From the NCBI GenBank assembly GCA_019233755.1, contig JAFAMD010000013.1, positions 62,001 to 126,000 on the forward strand: a DNA stretch of 64,000 nucleotides. The letters are read 5' to 3'. Below the pieces are notes generated by a model. That model searched no databases. It was not told the DNA's origin and saw only the letters and a list, made by a program, of their open reading frames with translations. Shown here one piece after another: positions 1 through 8,074 of the stretch. This DNA comes from Acidobacteriaceae bacterium. Its GTDB lineage: Bacteria > Acidobacteriota > Terriglobia > Bryobacterales > Bryobacteraceae. Made by a program: the position numbers and the translations under genes. Numbering within the stretch: position 1 is the first letter of the stretch; each line of letters opens with the position of its first letter.

Positions 1-40
1 GTGGTTACGTTGCTGGCGGAGATCAACGGCAACTCCTGAT

Positions 41-418
41 TCAGTTCACCTCTGAAATATCCAGGTGGTCGCCCGGTTCGGTTTTCGTGGAGAGCGCGGT
101 GCCGGCGGGGAGTTCGAGAACGGAGTGTGCCCGAAGACACGCGGCGAGCCGCCAGGAAGGTACGCGATGCCGGATCTTAACTACTTGGCGATTGCGGCTG
201 AGAAAGAGGACATCGATCGGAAATTGCATACCGATGGTGTGGACCGCTTCGCAGGGAGCAATCCAGAGTCCTTCGCCAGATGGGAATGAGGTTCGACCCA
301 GCAGCCCTTTAAGGCGCGTAGCGCTGGTTCCGGCGAGGCTTGCTGCCTCGGCGAGAATCGTGCCTCGAGTGAGGTTTCGCACGACAAGCTTCGACATTCT
401 TTGACGCCAGTTTGACAT
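41..418 (-). CDS. DUF192 family protein
   Basis: A 125-residue protein with the whole DUF192 (COG1430) core. A LKGLLGR motif is followed by GEGLWIAPCEAVHTIGM, then FPIDVLFLSRNRQVV, and ends with SVLELPAGTA. DUF192 proteins are small beta-barrel proteins, often exported, of unknown biochemical role. This copy has no signal peptide. The start at 418 is preceded by GGGGAG at a good distance; a second ATG at 397 is possible. It is divergent from the debranching enzyme gene. A second DUF192 gene lies in the Tad locus at 21.2-21.8 kb and shares the HTIG/CTIG and VLELP signatures. Family assignment is secure, function unknown. Confidence 0.85.
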   Translation of the reverse strand: MSNWRQRMSKLVVRNLTRGTILAEAASLAGTSATRLKGLLGRTSFPSGEGLWIAPCEAVHTIGMQFPIDVLFLSRNRQVVKIRHRVPSWRLAACLRAHSVLELPAGTALSTKTEPGDHLDISEVN

Positions 419-466
419 GTTCTCCCCGGTGTTCCAAGCAAAGATGCCCGGATACAGTGAGGACAG

Positions 467-2425
467 ATGAATCGCGACTTAGAAGACTTCGACGCCGAGT
501 GGCTAGAGACGAATGGGTTGGGAGGGTTCGCGTCTTCGACTATTTGCGGCAGAAATAGCAGGCGGTATCACGGTCTGCTGGTGGCGGCATTGGACGGCCC
601 GGTGCGGCGATTTGTTTTGCTCTCGAAATTCGAAGAGACGCTGACGGTTGGCGGCGAGCGGTTTGAACTCTCGACGAATCAATATCCGGGTGTGATTCAT
701 CCGGCGGGTTACCGGTATCTGGTGGAGCACTCCATGGACCCGATGCCGACGTTCTGGTTCGAGGTGGCGGGATTTCGCGTGCAAAAACGGGTGTTCATGG
801 TTCACGGCGAGAACACAACCGTGGTGCAGTATGACATCACAGACACCCAAGCGGGGGGCCGCGGGTATACCTTCGAACTCAGGCCCTTGATCGCGTTTCG
901 AGATTACCATTCGATTGCGCACGCGAACGGCGCGTTGAACGGCAGATTTGAAGAGCACGCCGGGAGGGTGACTGTGCGGCCGTATGCGGACCTTCCGGAA
1001 CTGCACTTTGCCCATAACGGCTCGAGGGTGGATGCCGCAGGCAACTGGTATTACAACTTCGAATATAAAGTGGAGCAGGAACGCGGCTTCTACGAATGTG
1101 AGGATCTGTTCAACCCTTTTGTTCTTCGCTTTGAAGGAAATGCCGGAGAGACTCATGCCGTGGTGGTGTCGACGAGGGAGCACACCGCGGGGGATGCGAC
1201 ACGGCTGTTTGAAGGCGAGCTGGCGCGGCGGAACAGGATCCGCGCAAAGGCGGCCTCGGGCAGGCCTTTGGTTGTGGCACTGACTAAGGCCGCGGATCAG
1301 TTCCTGGTGAAGCGCGGCGGTGGTCATACGGTCATCGCCGGTTACCACTGGTTCACGGACTGGGGGCGGGACACGATGATTTCGCTCCCAGGTCTGGCGA
1401 TCGCGACGGGCCGGACAGAGATGGCGCGCGATATCTTACGAACCTTTGCGCGCAGCGTGGACCAGGGCATGATTCCCAACCGGTTCGCGGATGGAGCCGG
1501 ATTGCCCGAGTGGAACACAGTGGATGCAAGCCTGTGGATGTTCGAAGCGGCGCGCGCTTATGTTGCAAATACCGGAGACTGGAGCTTTGTGCGCGACGAA
1601 CTGTACCAGGTGCTGGTGGATATGGTGGAGTGGCACTGCCGGGGCACGCGGTACGGCATTCACATAGACGCCAATGGGTTGTTGACTGCAGGGGAAGCGG
1701 GCGTGCCGTTGACATGGATGGACGCGAAGGTGGGCGACACCGTTTTTACGCCGCGCGACGGCAAACCTGTAGAAATTCAGGCGCTGTGGCATAACGCTCT
1801 TCTTACGTTGAAGCAGTTCGCGGAGCAGTTTGGCGATGGAGAACTGGCGAAGGCTTTGCAAGCGCGGGCGCAACTGGCGGCGCGCAGCTTCGGCAGCCTG
1901 TTCTGGAACGCGGAAGCGGGGTGCCTGTTCGATGTTGTTTCAGACAATTACAGGGATGCCGCAATCAGGCCCAATCAAGTCTTTGCGATGAGTTTGCATT
2001 ATCCACTGCTCGAAGGGGAGCGGGCCGTGAGCGCGCTGCGAATTGTGGAAGAGCATCTGCTTACGCCGCGCGGGCTGCGGACGTTATCGCCGCAGGATCC
2101 AAAGTACCGGCCGCGCTACGGCGGTGACATTAGGAGTCGCGATTCTGCGTACCACCAAGGGACGGTTTGGCCCTGGCTGGCGGGGCCGTTCTTTAAGGCA
2201 TGGCTGCGGGTGCATGGCGCGACACCAGAAACCGTGTCGCGAATAGAGACCTGGCTGCGTGATTTCGAACCGCATCTCGGGGAAGCGGGACTGGGGCAGG
2301 TTTCGGAGGTGTTCGATGGAGATCCGCCGCAGCGGCCAGGCGGATGTATTGCCCAGGCGTGGAGCGTTGCGGAACTGCTTCGGCTGGCGGTGATGTTAGG
2401 CCGGCTTTTCGGCGGAGCCGAATGA
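467..2425 (+). CDS. Amylo-alpha-1,6-glucosidase (glycogen debranching enzyme, GH133 type)
   Basis: Hydrolyses alpha-1,6 branch points of glycogen-type glucans in the cytoplasm. The 652 residues begin with the GDE N-terminal domain (ETNGLGGFASSTICGRNSRR near residues 15-34). An (alpha/alpha)6 catalytic domain starts near residue 270. Its family signatures are HWFTDWGRDTMISLPGL (about residues 293-309), PEWNTVDASLWMFEA, LTWMDAKVGDTVFTPR, and near the end VSEVFDGDPPQRPGGC. Length is normal for the archaeal/bacterial single-function form, which lacks the transferase domain of eukaryotic debranchers. No other glycogen gene is adjacent; purU follows after 36 bp, so the two may be co-transcribed. 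Confidence 0.93.
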   Translation: MNRDLEDFDAEWLETNGLGGFASSTICGRNSRRYHGLLVAALDGPVRRFVLLSKFEETLTVGGERFELSTNQYPGVIHPAGYRYLVEHSMDPMPTFWFEVAGFRVQKRVFMVHGENTTVVQYDITDTQAGGRGYTFELRPLIAFRDYHSIAHANGALNGRFEEHAGRVTVRPYADLPELHFAHNGSRVDAAGNWYYNFEYKVEQERGFYECEDLFNPFVLRFEGNAGETHAVVVSTREHTAGDATRLFEGELARRNRIRAKAASGRPLVVALTKAADQFLVKRGGGHTVIAGYHWFTDWGRDTMISLPGLAIATGRTEMARDILRTFARSVDQGMIPNRFADGAGLPEWNTVDASLWMFEAARAYVANTGDWSFVRDELYQVLVDMVEWHCRGTRYGIHIDANGLLTAGEAGVPLTWMDAKVGDTVFTPRDGKPVEIQALWHNALLTLKQFAEQFGDGELAKALQARAQLAARSFGSLFWNAEAGCLFDVVSDNYRDAAIRPNQVFAMSLHYPLLEGERAVSALRIVEEHLLTPRGLRTLSPQDPKYRPRYGGDIRSRDSAYHQGTVWPWLAGPFFKAWLRVHGATPETVSRIETWLRDFEPHLGEAGLGQVSEVFDGDPPQRPGGCIAQAWSVAELLRLAVMLGRLFGGAE

Positions 2426-2461
2426 TGCTTCAAGAAGTAAGGCATATATAGAAGAAGCCGA

Positions 2462-3316
2462 ATGTCTCATTCCGCCACTCTGCTGATTCATTGCCCCGAT
2501 CGGAAAGGGATTGTTGCCGCGGTTTCCGGCTTTCTTTACTCACATGGTGCAAACATTCTCCACGCCGATCAGCACCAGGACAACGAGTTGGGACTGTTCT
2601 TTATGCGGATTGAATGGGCCCTGACGGATTTCGCCCTCGATGATGCGAGCTTACGAAGAGAATTTCGGGCCCTGGCGGATCAGTTTCAGATGCACTGGGA
2701 GCTGGCATATTCAGCGGTCCGGCCGAACGTTGGAATTTTCGTGTCTCGTTACGAACATTGCCTGCTGGACCTGCTGTATCGCCACAAGATCGGGGAACTG
2801 CCTTGCCGGATTCCGCTGATCATTAGCAATCACACGGCCACGCAGGACCTGGCCCGATTCTACGGGATTCCCTTCTACCACATACCGGTGAATACGAATG
2901 ATAAGGCGAGAGCAGAAAGGGAACAGTTGGAGCTGCTCGAGCGCCATGAGGTGGAATTGATTGTGTTGGCGCGCTATATGCAGATACTGTCGGCGGAGTT
3001 TGTCGCCCGCTATCCCCAACGGATCATCAACGTCCATCACTCGTTCCTTCCGGCCTTTAGCGGCGCGCGTCCATATCATGCGGCGTATCAGCGGGGCGTC
3101 AAGTTGATTGGCGCCACCAGCCATTACGTGACTGAGATGCTAGACGAGGGACCCATCATCGAGCAGGACGTCCTTCGCGTATCACACCGCGACCAGATTG
3201 ATGACCTGATCCAAAAGGGGAGAGATTTGGAGCAGGTTGTTCTTTCCCGGGCGGTGCAGTGGCATCTTCAGCACAGAATTCTGCACTATGCGGGGAAGAC
3301 GGTCATATTTGACTGA
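2462..3316 (+). CDS. purU: Formyltetrahydrofolate deformylase
   Basis: Hydrolyses 10-formyl-tetrahydrofolate to formate and tetrahydrofolate, feeding purine synthesis and balancing one-carbon pools. The 284 residues show an N-terminal ACT domain (starting HSATLLIHCPDRKGIVAAVS) and a C-terminal formyl-transferase fold. The hydrolase signature NVHHSFLPAFSGARPYH lies near residues 186-202, and the catalytic Asp is in TEMLDEGPIIEQD near residue 226. Length matches the family exactly. The HH before SFLP and the ACT domain separate it from PurN. It lies 36 bp after the debranching gene. Confidence 0.95.
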   Translation: MSHSATLLIHCPDRKGIVAAVSGFLYSHGANILHADQHQDNELGLFFMRIEWALTDFALDDASLRREFRALADQFQMHWELAYSAVRPNVGIFVSRYEHCLLDLLYRHKIGELPCRIPLIISNHTATQDLARFYGIPFYHIPVNTNDKARAEREQLELLERHEVELIVLARYMQILSAEFVARYPQRIINVHHSFLPAFSGARPYHAAYQRGVKLIGATSHYVTEMLDEGPIIEQDVLRVSHRDQIDDLIQKGRDLEQVVLSRAVQWHLQHRILHYAGKTVIFD

Positions 3317-3379
3317 AGTTGGCGTAGCCGACTGCTGGAGAACAGGCTGTAAACTATCGCTGACCTGGTAGGCCGCTCC

Positions 3380-3397
3380 TGTAAACAATCGTTTACA
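3380..3397. promoter_or_regulatory. Inverted repeat TGTAAACAATCGTTTACA (possible operator)
   Basis: This is the core of a perfect 9-bp inverted repeat (cctgtaaac - aatc - gtttacagg, 3378-3399). No U-run follows, so it is not an obvious terminator. It matches at 16 of 18 positions the element at 23824-23841 upstream of cpaB. A partial copy (TGTAAACTATCG) lies about 30 bp upstream, near 3349. A weak GG-N10-GC pair, as in a poor sigma-54 promoter, lies at 3448-3461, before the small ORF at 3474. That this is an enhancer-type site is inference. Confidence 0.4.
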
Positions 3398-3473
3398 GGG
3401 GTTCTCTGCAAGTCACACAGGGACTTGTAGAAAGCAGTGTTCCGGCTGGTAGTTGACGTGCGTTGCCCCGAGC

Positions 3474-3629
3474 ATGAGGACAAGATTTCTTCGCATTGCG
3501 GTGTTCTGCCTATGTGGAGTTTTTCCCTGGGCGCAGCCGTCATCAGCGTGGCCTCTTAAGCATCACAAAGCGAAGTTCGTCCATATGCGAACGCATGGGC
3601 GGCAACACAAGGTCTATATCCACCATTAG
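3474..3629 (+). CDS. Small putative secreted His/Lys-rich peptide (51 aa)
   Basis: An uninterrupted 51-codon ORF. Its N-terminus looks like a signal peptide: charged MRTRFLR, hydrophobic IAVFCLCGVFPW, then a cleavage region AQPSSA. The remaining 26 residues are basic and carry seven histidines (HH, H, H, H, HH). I do not recognise a family. There is no convincing Shine-Dalgarno sequence. If the weak GG-N10-GC element at 3448-3461 is a promoter, the mRNA would start almost at the ATG. It is the only coding candidate in the 433-bp stretch between purU and the membrane protein gene. It could be chance; the signal peptide is the main support. Confidence 0.3.
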   Translation: MRTRFLRIAVFCLCGVFPWAQPSSAWPLKHHKAKFVHMRTHGRQHKVYIHH

Positions 3630-3749
3630 GTGTCGAGCCGACCCGCGATCCGTTAATTCGCGGGATATCTTGCCTGGCAATAGACATGCTTTGTCCAGGC
3701 TGTGACGACAAGCTTTCTTCGCCTGCGGTTCTTTTGATGCGAAAGCGCG

Positions 3750-5273
3750 ATGATGAGTTCATCAGTACAACTTGAGGCACTTTGCGCTCCGGGTGCAGAG
3801 GAAACGACTAAGACGCAGGCGAACCGTCTGCTACGGCGAGTATTTTCATTCCCGGTTGTCCTTGGAGCGCTCTTAGTCCTGTTGACCGTGTTCACCGTGC
3901 GCTCACGGTTCAGCGATCCGGACCTTTGGTATCACCTCAAGATCGGCGAGATCATTTGGAATACACACTCGATTCCACGGGTCGATTCTTTTTCATTTAC
4001 AGCGAATGGACATGCATGGGTAGCCCAGGAATGGCTTTCGCAATTGACGATGTATGGCGCTTACAAACTTGGTGGCTATAGCGGTTTGATGCTCTGGTTA
4101 TGGGTCCTTTCTTCAGCCCTTATCCTCGGTGCCTACCTCCTGTGCACGTTGCATTCTCAAAACCCAAAAATCGCTTTTGTCGGCGGAATGCTCACGTGGC
4201 TATTTTCCACGATTGGTCTCGCCATCCGGCCGCACATACTTGGGTATGTGTTCCTGGTATGCGAACTGATTCTGCTTCATTTGGGGCGTTCGCGCGACCG
4301 GCGGTGGTTGCTGGCATTGCCGCCGCTGTTCGCGCTCTGGATCAATTGTCACGGTTCGTTTTTCTTGGGACTCATCGTGTTGGCTGTTGCCGTACTGTTC
4401 GCATTCACCAACTTTCGAGTCGGCTTATTGGTCGCGGAACCGCTCGGCAAGCGTTGTCAAATGATGCTGGTTGCCGCCTTTGTTTTCTCCATAGCAGCTC
4501 TGGGCCTGAATCCATTGGGGTTTCGTCTAATATTCAATCCTGTCGAAGTGATGGGCAAGCTGCACATGAATCTAACACAAGTTGCGGAGTGGAAGCCCAC
4601 GAATTTGGATGATATCCGCGGGGTTGCGCTGTTCGGTGTGGCAGGCCTTATCCTTATCCTTCCCCTACTTCGCCGCACCGAGTTGCCAGCCCAGGAGGTC
4701 CTACTTCTGTTGCTCGGATTCGGTTTCGCCGCTCAGCATTCACGAATGCTGTTCGTTTTCGGAATTCTGGTGCCGCCGATCTTCTGCCGGATGCTGGCTG
4801 GCGCTTGGGACCGTTATCACATGGAAATGGACCGGGTGCTGCCGAACGTATTCATGATGGCCCTTCTCACTCCGTTGATCGTTCTTCTTTTTCCGTCCGC
4901 GCGTGACCTCAAGGAGCAAGTGGAACGAGGAAACCCCGTCAAGGCTTTGGAATATATCGGGCGCGCTGGTCTCTCGGGGAGAATGCTGAATGAGTACGTC
5001 TACGGCGGTTATTTGATCTGGGCGGCCCCGCAATACAAGGTGTTTATAGACGGGCGAGGAGACATCTTTGAGTTGACCGGCATTTTTGCCGAATATGGCG
5101 AATGGCTGACGGTTCAAGCCGATCCTAAGGTGCTCCTGGACAAATACCATATCGATTTCTGCCTGCTTTCCCGCGATGCGCCAGTTACGCACGTCTTGCC
5201 GCTATTGCCCGGATGGAAGATGGTGTATTCGGATGCATCGTCTAGCGTCTTCGCAAGGCAAAGGCCCATATGA
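3750..5273 (+). CDS. Polytopic membrane protein, putative lipid-linked-sugar glycosyltransferase
   Basis: A 507-residue protein with about ten hydrophobic segments. Motif RFSDPDLWYHLKIGEIIWNT comes right after the first membrane segment, followed by PRVDSFSFTANGHAWVAQEW. An acidic DPD after the first transmembrane helix is the hallmark of GT-C-fold enzymes (GT39/GT83-like), which use polyprenyl-phosphate sugars on the outer face of the membrane. The C-terminal 120 residues are soluble. The next gene overlaps by 4 nt (ATGA) and encodes a DPM/GtrB-type GT2, which would make the lipid-linked sugar donor. That pairing supports the GT-C assignment. The exact substrate is unknown. The start could also be the second ATG, one codon later. 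Confidence 0.75.
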   Translation: MMSSSVQLEALCAPGAEETTKTQANRLLRRVFSFPVVLGALLVLLTVFTVRSRFSDPDLWYHLKIGEIIWNTHSIPRVDSFSFTANGHAWVAQEWLSQLTMYGAYKLGGYSGLMLWLWVLSSALILGAYLLCTLHSQNPKIAFVGGMLTWLFSTIGLAIRPHILGYVFLVCELILLHLGRSRDRRWLLALPPLFALWINCHGSFFLGLIVLAVAVLFAFTNFRVGLLVAEPLGKRCQMMLVAAFVFSIAALGLNPLGFRLIFNPVEVMGKLHMNLTQVAEWKPTNLDDIRGVALFGVAGLILILPLLRRTELPAQEVLLLLLGFGFAAQHSRMLFVFGILVPPIFCRMLAGAWDRYHMEMDRVLPNVFMMALLTPLIVLLFPSARDLKEQVERGNPVKALEYIGRAGLSGRMLNEYVYGGYLIWAAPQYKVFIDGRGDIFELTGIFAEYGEWLTVQADPKVLLDKYHIDFCLLSRDAPVTHVLPLLPGWKMVYSDASSSVFARQRPI

Positions 5274-6253
5274 TGAACCTAATTTCAATTGTCGTTCCGA
5301 CGCACAACGAAGCACTCAATGTCGAGCCGCTCTATCTTCGAATAGCCGAAGTATTCGAGGGAATGCTGGATTGCGATTTTGAGCTGATCTTTGCCGATGA
5401 CAGCACGGACGACACCCCCGAAAGGGTCGCCGCGTTGAACACGTACGATGCGCGGGTCAAACTCGTCCGGCTTTCCCGCCGCTTCGGGCAGGCGATCGCC
5501 ATTACGGCCGGCATCGATCGGGCCAGGGGAGACGCCGTTGTCCTGATGGATGCCGACCTGCAAGATCCGCCGGAGAGCATTCCCGCTCTAATCGATCGCT
5601 GGCGTGAAGGGAACGAAATTGTCTATGTGCAGCGCGCGAGCGGCTCCACCTATGCCCTGTATCGCGTGTTTGCGTTCATCTTCTACCGGCTTCTCCGGAA
5701 ATTCGCTTCTGTCGAGATCCCGGTCGATGCGGGAGAATTTCGTCTGCTCGACCGGAAGGTGGTTGGCTATCTTCAAAAGCTGACGGAGCATACCCGCTAT
5801 CTTCGCGGCCTCACCCTGCTGCCCGGATTTCGCCAGGCAGGTATCCAGATTTCGCGGGCAGAGCGAGTGCAAGGCGCAACCAATTACAACTTCACGCGTT
5901 CCTTACTGGTTGCTATTGATGGTATTTTCTCTTTCTCAATTCTTCCTTTGCGGATTGCCACGTTCCTTGGATTTGCGATGACGCTTGTGAGTATGGCACT
6001 CGGGGGAGCTTACATGGTATGGCGGCTGCTGGATCCGGCTATCTTCGGTCCCGGGTGGCCGAGCATTTTTATCAGCATGTTCTTCCTGGGTGGTTTGCAG
6101 TTGATAGTATTGGGCATCCTCGGAGAGTACGTCGCACGCATCTTCACAGAAGTGCAGAACCGCCCCGTATATTGGGTGGACTATCAATTAGGGTTCACCG
6201 AGACAGTTGATCTCGGTGTCAGTCACCTGACTGCGAAAGCGGTGGGCTTGTGA
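5270..6253 (+). CDS. Family 2 glycosyltransferase, GtrB/DPM1-like, membrane-anchored
   Basis: Transfers a sugar from a nucleotide donor to polyprenyl phosphate at the inner face of the membrane. Residues 1-230 are a GT-A domain with IVVPTHNEALNVEPL at the N-terminus, DDSTDDT, and the metal-binding MDADLQDPPE near residues 92-101. Two transmembrane helices follow (about 232-300), the GtrB/ArnC layout. The start codon overlaps the stop of the upstream polytopic protein (ATGA), and its stop overlaps the GTG of the methyltransferase, so the three genes are translationally coupled. The sugar is not predictable from sequence. Confidence 0.87.
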   Translation: MMNLISIVVPTHNEALNVEPLYLRIAEVFEGMLDCDFELIFADDSTDDTPERVAALNTYDARVKLVRLSRRFGQAIAITAGIDRARGDAVVLMDADLQDPPESIPALIDRWREGNEIVYVQRASGSTYALYRVFAFIFYRLLRKFASVEIPVDAGEFRLLDRKVVGYLQKLTEHTRYLRGLTLLPGFRQAGIQISRAERVQGATNYNFTRSLLVAIDGIFSFSILPLRIATFLGFAMTLVSMALGGAYMVWRLLDPAIFGPGWPSIFISMFFLGGLQLIVLGILGEYVARIFTEVQNRPVYWVDYQLGFTETVDLGVSHLTAKAVGL

Positions 6254-6975
6254 ATAGAGATTACAACGATTACTGGTCGAACCTGACGGCATCCCACGAC
6301 CATCATCCGGGCAATCGGTTTCGCTACAAATTGATTGCAGACGAGCTCTCTGCGGCAGAGCTGCGGCCAGAAACCGTCCTGGATTGTGGCTGCGGTGATG
6401 GGTCGCTGTTGTCCGTGGTTGCCAGACAAATTCCCTCAGCCGAGCTTCACGGCATCGACATCGCGGACAACGTACCGATATCCCGTACAGGCCTATCCAT
6501 TCAGTTCCGCGCACAGGATCTTGGTCAGCCAGTCCCCGAGGAGATGCACGGAGTATACGATCTCGTTCTCTGTTCGGAGGTTATTGAACACGTAGAAAGG
6601 GACCAAGCGCTGCTCCACAATCTGGCGGACGTAACTGCACAGGGTGGCACGGTTGTGCTGACCACGCAAGCCGGCAAGATGTACAGGACGGAGCAGTTCC
6701 TAGGTCACATACGACACTACAACCCGCGGGATCTTTGTCTTCGATTGGAGCACGCGGGACTAAAAGTCCGGAAATGTTATCTCGCCGGGTGGCCTTGGCT
6801 GAACGCGCAAAAAATTGCGGCTCATTACCTTCAAGGGATGGTCCAGAAGAATATTGTCCAGGCGCAAACGCTGAGCTTAAGAGTTCGGATCCTGTTTGCG
6901 CTTCTTGGCGCGATTTACCCTTTAAGCTCTCGCCGTCGAGGGCCGCAGATCGTGATCTTAGCCACGAAATTATAA
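6250..6975 (+). CDS. Class I SAM-dependent methyltransferase
   Basis: A 241-residue Rossmann-fold methyltransferase. The SAM-binding motif I is VLDCGCGDGSLL (about residues 43-54), followed by the acidic loop HGIDIAD and motif LVLCSEVIEHVE. This is the UbiG/Methyltransf_11 or 23 type. GTG start at 6250 overlaps the GT2 stop, so it is the third gene of a coupled forward operon. Next to glycosyltransferases it probably methylates a sugar or a lipid carrier end, which is inference. It converges with hddA, with only 19 bp between. Confidence 0.85.
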   Translation: MNRDYNDYWSNLTASHDHHPGNRFRYKLIADELSAAELRPETVLDCGCGDGSLLSVVARQIPSAELHGIDIADNVPISRTGLSIQFRAQDLGQPVPEEMHGVYDLVLCSEVIEHVERDQALLHNLADVTAQGGTVVLTTQAGKMYRTEQFLGHIRHYNPRDLCLRLEHAGLKVRKCYLAGWPWLNAQKIAAHYLQGMVQKNIVQAQTLSLRVRILFALLGAIYPLSSRRRGPQIVILATKL

Positions 6976-6994
6976 AAACCAGATCAGTCCGTCT

Positions 6995-8074
6995 TTAAAC
7001 CACCGTTTCAAGCTGCGTGAACCCATCGGAATGAGTAACACGGTGCTGTGGTAAGAGTAGCGAAGTGGCGAACCGACCGCGAATGGTGCGGCTCTGATTC
7101 TGATACAGTATCACGCGGCTGCCTGACTGCTCAAAAGCGAGATCAATTTTTCGAAGACGCACGCTTTTCTCAATGTCGCTGTGCCGTTCTGGTGGCGCAA
7201 AGAAGGTAAGGAACCCGCCCCCACCCGCTCCCAACAGTTTGCCACCGACTGCGCCAGCGCGCTTCGCCGCCTGGTAATAGTCGTCGATTTCGGGGTTACT
7301 GATTCCGGCATGAACTTCACGCTTGAGCCGCCAACCTGCGTCTAAGATCTCACCGACCGTTTCAACGTGGCCACGGTTTAACTCATTGCGCAGCTCGTAT
7401 GCGAGCTTCACCATCCTATGCAGCAACCCCTGTGTCGCAAAACTTGATTCGGTTTGTCTGCTCTGATCAGCAAGAATCGATGATGCTTGACGAGTCATCC
7501 CCGTGTAAAAGGTTATTAGAGACGACTCGAGCCTGGCAAGAGTCTCGCGAGAACAAAGAATTGGCTCGACAATAACGCGATCGTCCGGCTCGAAGCGAAT
7601 GAAGTTCAATCCGCCGACTGCGGCCGCGTATTGGTCTTGCTTGCCAATCCGTTCTCCGCATAGCTCGATCTCGACGTGGCAACTTTCCTCTGCCAAATCG
7701 GCCGGAGGAACATATTTCGATTGATAGGCGTGGAGCGCAAGCAGCAGGCCTACAGTAAAGGAACTGGATGATCCGAGTCCTGTGCCGCGAGACGGTATAT
7801 CAGCGATAGACGTGATCTCTACTCCCCCGGAGATACCGAGATGTCCGAGTGCTGCGCGAACGACAGGATGTTCCACCTCTTCGGCGGAGCCTACCTCTTC
7901 CGTTCGCGAATAGCTGACTCTGATTCCCTCGTCGAACTTTTGGTTCACGTTCACATAGATGTACTTGTCAATGGCGGTGTTGACAACTGCCCCGCCGAAA
8001 TGGCGATAGAAAGACGGAAGATCGCTTCCGCCCCCGGCGAAGCTCATGCGGAGAGGTGTCTGCGTAATGATCAT
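6995..8074 (-). CDS. hddA: D-glycero-D-manno-heptose 7-phosphate kinase (GHMP kinase)
   Basis: Phosphorylates D-glycero-alpha-D-manno-heptose 7-phosphate at C1 on the route to GDP-heptose for surface glycans. It is a 359-residue GHMP kinase: N-terminal ITQTPLRMSFAGGGSDLPSF, the phosphate-binding loop PSRGTGLGSSSSFTVG near residues 93-108, and the C-terminal motif GGKLLGAGGGGFLTFF. Length and N-terminus match HddA. The next upstream gene (8071-9393) encodes the next two enzymes of the same pathway as a fusion and overlaps by 4 nt. Other GHMP sugar kinases are possible, but the context makes HddA by far the best fit. Confidence 0.85.
   Translation of the reverse strand: MIITQTPLRMSFAGGGSDLPSFYRHFGGAVVNTAIDKYIYVNVNQKFDEGIRVSYSRTEEVGSAEEVEHPVVRAALGHLGISGGVEITSIADIPSRGTGLGSSSSFTVGLLLALHAYQSKYVPPADLAEESCHVEIELCGERIGKQDQYAAAVGGLNFIRFEPDDRVIVEPILCSRETLARLESSLITFYTGMTRQASSILADQSRQTESSFATQGLLHRMVKLAYELRNELNRGHVETVGEILDAGWRLKREVHAGISNPEIDDYYQAAKRAGAVGGKLLGAGGGGFLTFFAPPERHSDIEKSVRLRKIDLAFEQSGSRVILYQNQSRTIRGRFATSLLLPQHRVTHSDGFTQLETVV

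Noticed and set aside
1-39. Short frame ending in TGA at 37-39, possible end of a gene starting before the window
   Set aside because: Only 12 codons are visible; nothing can be assigned.
503-1348. Reverse open frame of 281 codons in the debranching enzyme gene
   Set aside because: Antisense shadow; composition has no family signal.
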